Assembly (NCBI RefSeq): GCF_000428525.1
Contig: NZ_KE386760.1
Span: forward strand, 21,447-85,446
Reading direction: 5' to 3'
DNA: 64,000 nucleotides
DNA from: Hellea balneolensis DSM 19091
GTDB lineage: Bacteria; Pseudomonadota; Alphaproteobacteria; Caulobacterales; Maricaulaceae
The notes under the pieces were generated by a model. That model ran no database searches. It was not told the DNA's origin and saw only the letters and a list, made by a program, of their open reading frames with translations. Positions within the stretch are counted from its first letter, which is position 1. The number at the start of each line of letters is the position of its first letter. This document shows, in pieces, positions 54,201-60,944 of this stretch. The translations under genes were made by a program, and so were the position numbers.

Positions 54201-56605
54201 CTGACTTTATACCAATTGACCCAACTAATCCAGGCCCTCCAGGTATTCCAGTACCATCGGAAGAACTTTTAAATAACCAAAATATGGAAGCCAGTAATGA
54301 TTACCTCTACGGCGGAGCTGGAGATGATAGGTTAAATGGGGGTGACGGTGATGATATCTTGGATGGAGGGGCGGGCCGCGATGTTTTAAGAGGTGGCGAA
54401 GGTCATGACACAGCGGATTATCGCTCTGCAACCTCTAGCATAGGCATTATTTTCGCTGGAAACACGACCAGCACGTCGGGAGCTGCTTTAGGTGATAGCT
54501 ATAACTCTATTGAACAAATATTTGGTTCAAATTTTGATGATACTATAACAGGTGATGATGGCGACGATATTTTTTATGGTCATGACGGCAATGACATCCT
54601 TAACGGTGGTGATGGAAATGACACATTAATAGGTGGGGTAGGTATAGACACGCTTGATGGTGGCTTAGGAGATGATTTACTGAACGGTGGTGATGGGGAA
54701 GACATCCTCAATGGAGGGGTTGGTTCCGACATACTAACTGGTGGCTTAGGAGCTGATACTCTTGATGGTGGCGATGGAATTGACGTAGCAGATTATCGTG
54801 AAGCCGCTGCTTCTATATCACTCAATCTGATGACGGGCGGAACGCAAGGCGAGGCTTTGGGTGATAGCTACACATCTATTGAACACGTTAGAGGCTCGGG
54901 TTTTAACGATGCTCTTACGGGTTCAGATACAAACGATATACTATCGGGCGAGGGTGGTAACGATACCCTCATAGGCGGAATTGGAGATGATACTCTTCAA
55001 GGCGGTTTAGGTGCTGATATACTTATTGGCGGAGATGGTGCAGATTCAATCGATGGCGGCGATGGTTTCGATACTCTTGACTTCCGAAATGCATTAGCGG
55101 GAGTTTCGTTAGACCTAGAAACGGGCGGAACGGGGGGCGAGGCTGCAGGCGATAGCTATAGCTCCATTGAGCGCCTTTATGGTTCTGATTTTAATGATAC
55201 GATTAACGGGACTGATTCTAATGAATTTCTATATGGCGAAGACGGAAACGACACCATAAATGGCGGCGGCGGCATTGACCGCATTTATGGCGGTGAGGGA
55301 GATGACATTCAGCGTGGCCAAGACGGCAATGACCAGCTTTATGGGTCTGCGGGAGCCGACCAACTCAATGGCGGTGCTGGTTTTGATATCGCCAACTATT
55401 CCGGTGCGACTTCAGCAATAGCGTTAGACATGTCCACGGGCGGAACATTAGGTGATGCGGCAGGTGATACATATTTTGGTATTGAAGCGATTTACGGCTC
55501 TAATTTTGATGATGTCATAACGGGTAATAGTAGCGTTAATGAACTCCGCGGTGGCCTCGGCAATGATATTTTGATGGGAAGTGGGAGTAATGATCGCTTA
55601 TTTGGCGGCGAAGGCGCAGATACGCTTGAGGGGAATGCAGGTATTGATGGCGCATACTATACAGATGCTGCCTCAAGCGTGACCCTTAACCTTGTAACAG
55701 GTGGAACGGACGGCGATGCTGCAGGAGATAGCTATAACTCTATTGAATGGGTTTTTGGCTCTGACTTTGATGATGACATTACAGGGGATAGCGCCGCTAA
55801 CCGTTTAACGGGCGGGGACGGTAACGATAGGCTTAATGGCGCAGAAGGTAATGACCGACTCTTAGGTGGTGATGGTTATGACACTATAAATGGCGGTGAT
55901 GGTGTTGATACGATATTTGGGCAATCTGGTGATGATATTTTGTCTGGTGGCGGCGGTAATGACTTCTTCTATGGTGATGAAGGCGCAGACAGTCATGATG
56001 GTGGAGCTGGAATAGATACAGTCTCTTATTTAGCTTCAGGCGAGGGTGTAACGATCAATATGCAATCAGGTGGCACGGGTGGTGATGCTATTGGTGATAC
56101 ATACACAAATATCGAACGCGTTTTTGGATCGAGTCATGATGATAGCCTTACAGGGTCGGATGGCAATGATGTGCTGTTAGGTTATGGCGGTGTAGATTAC
56201 CTTGCAGGGGGACTTGGTAATGACAGTCTCAATGGCGGGGCTGGGATAGATAGTTTTGGCTACAACACCTCTTCAGATGGTGCAGATAGTATTCTTGGTT
56301 TCACGTCAAATGAGACGATTGATATTTTAGGGTTGAATACTGATTTTGATACTTATGTAGAATTGATTGGTGCAGCTACAGATTCTGGAGCCAATGTTTT
56401 GTTCAACTTTGGAAATGGCAATACGCTCACCATTGTAGGAATGAATATTAGCGATTTATCATCTAGCAATTTCTCTTTTGAAAATCCAGGAAGTGCTAAT
56501 GAGCCGTTAGATTTTCAGTTAGAAAGATGGTTTGATATTGCCGATTTTGAGCGATTTGATTTTATGCACGAATTAATGAATATTGATGCATGGACCTTTG
56601 CATAA
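51242..56605 (+). CDS. Giant RTX-repeat protein with N-terminal HExxH site
   Basis: A 1787-residue acidic protein. The first 160 residues contain a zinc-protease-type motif HELAH (118-122, catalytic Glu119) in the context FLFAHELAHAIYRAN, and an Asp/Tyr-rich stretch 25 residues later (TLADYYA) may supply a third ligand; the pattern is reminiscent of effector-type (M91-like) peptidases. From about residue 243 to 1680 there are many Ca2+-binding nonapeptides (GGxGxDxLx type), broken by beta-rich parts. From about 1050 a module of roughly 105-120 residues recurs six times, each with DxYxxxxxS...GGT.G.A.GDSY.SIE..(Y/F)GS.F.D. No Sec signal is present. The C-terminus (last ~60 residues) lacks repeats and probably holds the type I secretion signal. 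No ABC/HlyD/TolC genes are in the window, so secretion would use a system elsewhere. Confidence 0.88.
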   Translation: MALVDVFNAITFDPTHEMDVKALITTIYNGSAEGRAMLDKLVADHTAGITSLNINFVAGASQNVRTERVFTDAMGNVTRIEYENDLNWDMSSNVLNNTYTITNEGKVVNYTNEFLFAHELAHAIYRANDIDSPANRAINSNTLADYYAIRISHQLANGFSDIFQATDNYSRVAYNGDLSPPALSTAPGITLGTQLIEVGDTIEWVQRLIQTPTGVTPIDSTNLDTLILDVSNVGATITTGGGNDYIYGFAGTDNLNGGDGNDVLYGHNKDGTLDDNAIDTINGGIGNDKLFGGGGADILDGGADDDLVYGGLGEDKIIAGAGNDEFYGHEAIGHATPEDNAIDTVDYGAVGAAIILDSSTLSAADITAGFLLVSDDGQGGSDKLHSIERIIATGQDDEFKFSDQAPFFTLEEIDFGAGIDSLDFSGIPISGMVGSGINLSGIGGPSATPKLLGLEKIVLTGDDDTLVVDQDFMSLGLMDVDFGGHSTDPNGGDRLDLSAMPSGIEMNNTVIVGNMTNFINYERITLTGHNDKVNITQDLSTLDLSSIDFGGGTDILNLSSVPGGATFGDIFGPSAAVELSGLEIATLTDSSDTIIVELSTDVFGSLAVASRALSDIITFNNTPTAPSEIRSLDTSLNQEVLLLETPLESNAEGLTGRFIFFGGADDDTFDITNVEGGSAQDLYGGTGNDTITVAGDGRTIIFGGSGDDVISAEDSATIFGGDGEDRIEVTGVNNSLYGVMIDGLKDSLNAAGSAPSNGALTIVDDGVQDILIAPAGNGIHAGHNDAVPFGVTILYIPGLDPNVLSLRTWSEASLFWWGEDQYDPELTMGIGPQHEIDGRMYAEIVFLPKGGSEFKIYMEGASDSDLNTIASIIQIATDYVVGEDESENGPSPFEAAGLEVRGDILDNHIYGDVDDDQLFGDFGNDVLLGYEGNDSLFGEIGEDFLAGYEGDDTLDGGIGNDELYGGLGSDILTGGDGNDILWGQEDPDFIPIDPTNPGPPGIPVPSEELLNNQNMEASNDYLYGGAGDDRLNGGDGDDILDGGAGRDVLRGGEGHDTADYRSATSSIGIIFAGNTTSTSGAALGDSYNSIEQIFGSNFDDTITGDDGDDIFYGHDGNDILNGGDGNDTLIGGVGIDTLDGGLGDDLLNGGDGEDILNGGVGSDILTGGLGADTLDGGDGIDVADYREAAASISLNLMTGGTQGEALGDSYTSIEHVRGSGFNDALTGSDTNDILSGEGGNDTLIGGIGDDTLQGGLGADILIGGDGADSIDGGDGFDTLDFRNALAGVSLDLETGGTGGEAAGDSYSSIERLYGSDFNDTINGTDSNEFLYGEDGNDTINGGGGIDRIYGGEGDDIQRGQDGNDQLYGSAGADQLNGGAGFDIANYSGATSAIALDMSTGGTLGDAAGDTYFGIEAIYGSNFDDVITGNSSVNELRGGLGNDILMGSGSNDRLFGGEGADTLEGNAGIDGAYYTDAASSVTLNLVTGGTDGDAAGDSYNSIEWVFGSDFDDDITGDSAANRLTGGDGNDRLNGAEGNDRLLGGDGYDTINGGDGVDTIFGQSGDDILSGGGGNDFFYGDEGADSHDGGAGIDTVSYLASGEGVTINMQSGGTGGDAIGDTYTNIERVFGSSHDDSLTGSDGNDVLLGYGGVDYLAGGLGNDSLNGGAGIDSFGYNTSSDGADSILGFTSNETIDILGLNTDFDTYVELIGAATDSGANVLFNFGNGNTLTIVGMNISDLSSSNFSFENPGSANEPLDFQLERWFDIADFERFDFMHELMNIDAWTFA

Positions 56606-57552
56606 GGGTAGCTTTTTGTCGTTTGTTTAGCCATCTAATTTGGCGGCTAAATTTACGATGCTGCCTTTGACGACAAGTAAGCGCCAATAGTCGACAATCA
56701 AACGAAAAGCTTGTCGATTACCTTACCCCTTAATAGGCCCCTCTTTAGCCCTATATTGCCCCTTATTGGGTTTTAACGGGGATAGTGCGATACTTACCGG
56801 AACGGAATCGGGAAGCGATGATTGTCGTTTCACAATGCCCGTTTACGGGTATGTTTTGGGTTATTACGGGCTTTATTCGGGTATAGAAGATCTCCCCATT
56901 TGTTTCTCCGTTTAAATGCAAAAGTAACCGATTAAAATGCAAATCAACATTAGTCGCCAATTAAGCGCCATTAGGCGGCAAATAACCGATAAGGATGCCG
57001 ATATAGCTATAGCTCATTTGGGGCCTATTTAGGCCCATATAGGCCAAAACCATTTTCCCGAAACGGTATCGGGAATTGCCGGGAATGTATGGGAAACGTA
57101 TCGGCGGGTGTTTCAGTACATGTCCCGATACGGTATGAACCTAAACAGGGGTTATATAGCCCTTTAGTGGGGTTAAAGAGGGGTATTAGCTCGGGTTACG
57201 GGTAGGGTTATAAATAGGGCATTAAAGCCCTTAATTGTTTTGACGACAATAAACGGATTTCTTGCCGCTAATCTAATCGGCACGCTTATCGGTTTTTATC
57301 GATTATTTATCGTTTAAAATAAGACTATGATAAACCACACATTTGTTAAGCCGATATTGAAAACGACCTGTAATGCATTCTTTATCGATTTTGACGTTAA
57401 GGAGCGGTGTAAACAGTTGGGCTGAACTATAGCCCTCTAATAACCCTTTAATGGGTTTAATAGGGGTTATAATTGGGGTCTTGGAGGCGTCAGAGAGGGG
57501 TTAGGCTTAGGGCTGCTATAACCCTTAAAAGGCCTCAAATTTATTAAAACTC
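56606..57552. other. Non-coding palindrome- and G-run-rich region of the island
   Basis: About 950 bp without a credible gene. It is crowded with short palindromes and related strings: GGCCTATTTAGGCC, CCCTTTAATGGG, CCCGATACGGTAT/CCCGAAACGGTATCGGGA, several AGGGGTTAT/ATAACCCT pairs, and seven runs of three or more G between 57148 and 57219 (GGGTTACGGGTAGGG). It might be an island replication origin, a regulatory RNA region or a set of protein binding sites; nothing decides between these. Confidence 0.6.
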
Positions 57553-57759
57553 TTAGGCAGTATGATGGCGCTTATGGGCTTCAATCCAGTCGAGCACATC
57601 ACGGCGTTGGTAGCGGATGGATTTGGCAGACACTTTGACATATTTCGGACCGCCGCCCCTTTGCCGCCAATTCTGTAACGTGCGCTGCGAGTAATGGATT
57701 AAACCCGCCGCCTGTTTTTCGGTTAGCAGTTGGTAAGGGTCATTTTGCAGGTGAGTCAT
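57553..57759 (-). CDS. AlpA-like DNA-binding regulator / excisionase
   Basis: A 68-residue helix-turn-helix protein of the MerR-like/AlpA family: LLTEKQAAGLIHYSQRTLQN, WRQRGGGPKYVKVS and IRYQRRDVLDWIEAH. Such proteins control integrase expression or act as excisionases on islands and prophages. It is the last gene of the int-ORF277-alpA minus-strand run. Confidence 0.9.
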   Translation of the reverse strand: MTHLQNDPYQLLTEKQAAGLIHYSQRTLQNWRQRGGGPKYVKVSAKSIRYQRRDVLDWIEAHKRHHTA

Positions 57760-57827
57760 AGCGTCTTATCAAGAGTTTAAGTTACTCCTCCTGATTACGC
57801 TGGATGACTATTTATTTCACTGAGGCT

Positions 57828-58661
57828 TTAAGCGATTTTTTGAGGGGGTAAAGCCTCACTGTTTTTGTGGTATTTATCGTAATAGGCGCGAATGGCATTT
57901 TCTACAGTATTATAAGTTAGGGTAGGGTGAATGATGGAAACGGTTTCATAAGCAAATTCTGTAAAGCGTTTACGCCCGTTGATTCCATTCATACCATCAT
58001 ATTCAAATGAGCGCCCCATATACCCAACCCAAAGACCATAAAGTTGATCAATCCAGATTCTTAGAGCAAGGTTTCCCTTTTGGCTTTTTACGCCGATTTT
58101 TAAAAACTGACCTAGTTTAGTTTGGGTGACTTTAGGGCGAATAGCGATAAGACTATCTAGCATAGAATCAAGATTATTTAAAAATATCGGAACAGCACTC
58201 ATGTCTTCATTGAAATTCAAAGAATTATGCGTTTCGATTTGTTCCGCCATTGTCATAATCATATAAAGCGTACTGTCTCGTGCAGGCAGTAAGGATTGGA
58301 GTTTTTCCGTCGCTTTTTCAATTTTGCGTAGTTGCTCTAAATCTTCATTTGTATAGGGTATTACTAAAGGCATTATTGCGTACATCACATAAAACTTGGC
58401 AAGCCTATCAAGTGACTCGAGAAGTATGTGTTGATGCTCTTTTATAATTTTGAACTGATTTATTAGCCTATTTGCGTCTTTTTCAAAATATCCAATGTGC
58501 GGTGTATTTACAAAACGCTTCAAGATGAAATCCATGCCTTTAACTGAGGACTGGTCTTCGGGGTAATCCTCAAAGGTCTTTAGAAAGCTTAAAATATGCT
58601 GAGATAAAATTGGACAAAACTCCGCGCTGGCAAGTTTAGCTTTGATTTGTATAGGTGTCAT
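57828..58661 (-). CDS. Island protein of unknown function (277 aa)
   Basis: A 277-residue protein predicted to be nearly all helical, without signal peptide or membrane segments. It has long amphipathic stretches (YFEKDANRLINQFKIIKEHQ, HNSLNFNEDMSAVPIFLNNL). No motif is recognised. It starts nine bases after the integrase stop, in the same direction, so it is co-transcribed with int, which suggests a role in mobility, immunity or control of the island. Confidence 0.7.
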   Translation of the reverse strand: MTPIQIKAKLASAEFCPILSQHILSFLKTFEDYPEDQSSVKGMDFILKRFVNTPHIGYFEKDANRLINQFKIIKEHQHILLESLDRLAKFYVMYAIMPLVIPYTNEDLEQLRKIEKATEKLQSLLPARDSTLYMIMTMAEQIETHNSLNFNEDMSAVPIFLNNLDSMLDSLIAIRPKVTQTKLGQFLKIGVKSQKGNLALRIWIDQLYGLWVGYMGRSFEYDGMNGINGRKRFTEFAYETVSIIHPTLTYNTVENAIRAYYDKYHKNSEALPPQKIA

Positions 58662-58670
58662 ATTAATAGA

Positions 58671-59813
58671 TTAGATATCTATAAGCTGATTGCCAATGCC
58701 ATTTGACGCTTTTGCTAATTCCGCGTCGGCAAGGTGAGCGTAGCGCATTGTTGTTGTTATTTTAGAATGCCCTAAAAGACGACTGACTAAAGCGAGGGGC
58801 GTTCCGCCCATAACCGCGTGAGACGCAAAAGTGTGGCGTAGGTCATGTATTCTGACATCGTCTAAATTGGCTTGCTTACGAATACGTCGCCAAGATTTTT
58901 GTAGGTTTACAATATGGCTTCCCGCTTTCTCGCCGCAAATTACATATTCATTATCAGGCAATCGCGGGAATTGGGCTAAGACTGTCATAGCCGCATCATT
59001 GAGCGGAAGCCGTTTATAGCCTGTTTTACTATCAGGAAATTCGACATGATTACCGTGAATAAACGACCATTGGAGCGTTTGAATTTCGCTTAATCGGCAA
59101 CCCGTTAGAATAAGTAGCTTATAGGCATTTACGGCATAGATTGACGCCGTATTTTCTAAAGCGACTTTATCAAGGGTTTGCCATAAGTGAGTAAGTTCGG
59201 ATTTACTCAAAAACCTATGGCGCTTATTTTCCTTATAGCGCTGAACATGCTTACAGGGGTTTTGTGATTGTTCCCGCAATCCCCATTCTTCGCAAAGATT
59301 GAAAATTTTGGATAAGACCAAGACACAACGATTAGCTTGGTTAGGAACGTGCTTTAAACTTAGATGTAGAGCCGCAACATCCGCCCGTTCTATATCGATA
59401 ATTTTACGCTTTCCCAATACGGGTAACACATAGCACTTGAGAATTTGCCTATAGTTGGCTTGCGTCCCCGGTTTTAATCTAACCGATACATACTCATCTA
59501 GAAAACGATTGGCGACTGTATTCAAGGTAGGCGATTTAACATGGCGTTGAACTGCGATGGATGGATTTTTGCCGGAAGCTAGTGCTCCCAAAATTGTCTG
59601 CGCTTCCTTACGGGCTTGATCTACTGTAACGAGACCGTATTTTCCTAGCCTAACTTTCTTGGACTTGCCGTGATGTCGATATTGAACAACAAAGGTTTTA
59701 CGGCCCTTTGGAGAGATACGAATACCAAAGCCTGAAAGCTGACTATCCCAGATAATATGGTCTTTGCCTGTCGTCTCTAAAGCGTCAACAATGCGCTTAG
59801 TAAGTTTTGTCAT
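58671..59813 (-). CDS. int: Tyrosine recombinase (DUF4102 integrase)
   Basis: A 380-residue phage P4-type integrase. The N-terminal arm-binding DUF4102 domain (1-85) has LSGFGIRISPKGRKTFVVQY and KVRLGKYGLVTVDQAR. Catalytic residues are Arg in LTGCRLSEIQTL, HDLRH with HxxR, LLGHSKITTTMRYAHL with the second His and nucleophile Tyr. I start at ATG 59813; the frame runs nine codons further into the direct repeat. The gene lies inside the right attachment end and integrates at tRNA-Gly. Confidence 0.95.
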   Translation of the reverse strand: MTKLTKRIVDALETTGKDHIIWDSQLSGFGIRISPKGRKTFVVQYRHHGKSKKVRLGKYGLVTVDQARKEAQTILGALASGKNPSIAVQRHVKSPTLNTVANRFLDEYVSVRLKPGTQANYRQILKCYVLPVLGKRKIIDIERADVAALHLSLKHVPNQANRCVLVLSKIFNLCEEWGLREQSQNPCKHVQRYKENKRHRFLSKSELTHLWQTLDKVALENTASIYAVNAYKLLILTGCRLSEIQTLQWSFIHGNHVEFPDSKTGYKRLPLNDAAMTVLAQFPRLPDNEYVICGEKAGSHIVNLQKSWRRIRKQANLDDVRIHDLRHTFASHAVMGGTPLALVSRLLGHSKITTTMRYAHLADAELAKASNGIGNQLIDI

Positions 59814-59829
59814 AATAGCCCTATTCAAA

Positions 59830-59855
59830 TTTGGCAGCAATTTGGGAGCAGATTG
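59830..59855 (+). repeat. 26-bp internal direct repeat, right copy
   Basis: Exact copy of the sequence at 50061-50086, lying 127 bp inside the right attachment repeat and just upstream of the integrase start. Confidence 0.7.
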
Positions 59856-59981
59856 ATATCGAAAACGACGGTATCTACAGAGTCATCTAGGGTACTAAAA
59901 ATTGAATAAAGTCAATAGTTTCAGATATTTATGGGCGTGCAGGGTAATGCAGAGTAAAGGGCGGTAAAGCCCCAGACTAAA

Positions 59982-60036
59982 TTGCCAAGGTGAGGGTCGT
60001 GGGTTCGAATCTCATCGCCCGCTCCATTTTTTCTTA
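59982..60036 (+). repeat. attR: attR: 55-bp direct repeat, right
   Basis: Exact repeat of 49950-50004, i.e. the 3' half of tRNA-Gly plus downstream T-run. It lacks a tRNA 5' half, so this is a fragment, not a gene. Confidence 0.92.
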
Positions 60037-60063
60037 ACCTTAGATAAAATCAATGAGATCAGC

Positions 60064-60468
60064 TTAACTGGCTTTTAGCTTTACGGCTTTCTTCTCATCA
60101 TAGTTGTCTTGGGTTTTGGTGATGGTTGAGCGGTTTTTCAGGCTCCATTGCAGCACCCCTTCCATTTCAGATAGAAAGCTCCGTCCAAAGGGCGTGATTG
60201 AATAATCCACGCGCGGGGGGACGGAGGGCGTAACTTTGCGAGAGACCAGACCGTCTCTCTCTAGCGTTCTGACAGATTGGGTCAGCATGCGCTGGGAAAT
60301 ATCCGGAATTGCGGCCAAGAGTTCGGAAAACCTATGCGTACCGAAATTTAAATGGGTCAAGATTACCAAACACCATTTCCCGCCCAAACGGCTAAAGACC
60401 CCGCGAATAGGGCAAAACTCAACATCATAGAAAATGTCAGGTGCAATATTAGGAAATCTATCAGCCAT
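60064..60468 (-). CDS. HxlR-family transcriptional regulator
   Basis: A 134-residue winged-helix regulator. The family signature is EFCPIRGVFSRLGGKWCLVI with the redox-type Cys (about residue 17), followed by LTQSVRTLERDGLVSRKV and PPRVDYSITPFGRSF. HxlR proteins sense quinones, oxidants or aldehydes and usually control a nearby gene. It is the first chromosomal gene after the island. An inverted repeat lies just upstream of its start. Confidence 0.92.
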   Translation of the reverse strand: MADRFPNIAPDIFYDVEFCPIRGVFSRLGGKWCLVILTHLNFGTHRFSELLAAIPDISQRMLTQSVRTLERDGLVSRKVTPSVPPRVDYSITPFGRSFLSEMEGVLQWSLKNRSTITKTQDNYDEKKAVKLKAS

Positions 60469-60944
60469 GTTGTGTTCTTAAAAGTTCTAAGCCGCGCCTT
60501 CATATAAGGCGCTACATCCTAAAAGTAACTAATGGGTAAATAGGCGAAAATTTCGTACTTAATTTACGCTGAGGAAAAATAATTTCGGACTTTAACCCCT
60601 AAAAACCACGGTAAAACCAATCTTTCCAAATTGAGAGTAAATAGCCCTCTTTTCGTAACTCACTTTTAAATAGTAATTTATATAAAAAAGCCTTAACAGA
60701 TGACATTTGTTCATCCTTAAGTCTTAACAAGCGCAGAACCTATAAATTAAAATACGTATAAATTACAGTTATTTAGATATTTATGCAAAAATAATAAATT
60801 AACCCTTCTGAACATAAGCTGACTAGATAGGCTAATTCTTGTTAATAATTACATGAATTTAACATCTTAAAGTATTATTCACTTTAATCCTTCACCTTTG
60901 TCCATGGGCGCAACGTTTACATTTATGACGTGCTGGATTTGACG
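60469..60944. other. AT-rich intergenic region with hairpin
   Basis: About 475 bp between the divergent HxlR gene and the large exported protein. GCGCCTT-catat-AAGGCGC (60494-60512) is a perfect inverted repeat 26 bp upstream of the HxlR start and may be its operator. The rest is very AT-rich with many TTAA strings, consistent with one or more promoters; no gene is seen. Confidence 0.5.

Larger units (their letters stand above)
49950..60036. mobile_element. Genomic island integrated in tRNA-Gly
   Basis: About 10 kb between exact 55-bp repeats. It contains a tyrosine integrase next to the right end, an AlpA-like regulator, an unrecognised protein, a lipoprotein and a very large RTX protein. 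There are no phage structural, conjugation or relaxase genes, so it would need outside help for transfer. The RTX and lipoprotein genes look less GC-rich than the core genes. Confidence 0.9.

Noticed and set aside
56763..56960. A 65-codon minus-strand open frame in the island gap
   Set aside because: It lies in the palindrome-rich region, has no ribosome-binding site or family signature, and its composition follows the repeats.
56606..57552. CRISPR-like or tandem iteron array in the island gap
   Set aside because: The related strings vary in spacing and sequence and lack regular periodicity.
59982..60036. A second tRNA-Gly gene at the right end of the island
   Set aside because: Only the part from the anticodon loop onward is present; the acceptor 5' strand and D-arm are missing, so it is attR.
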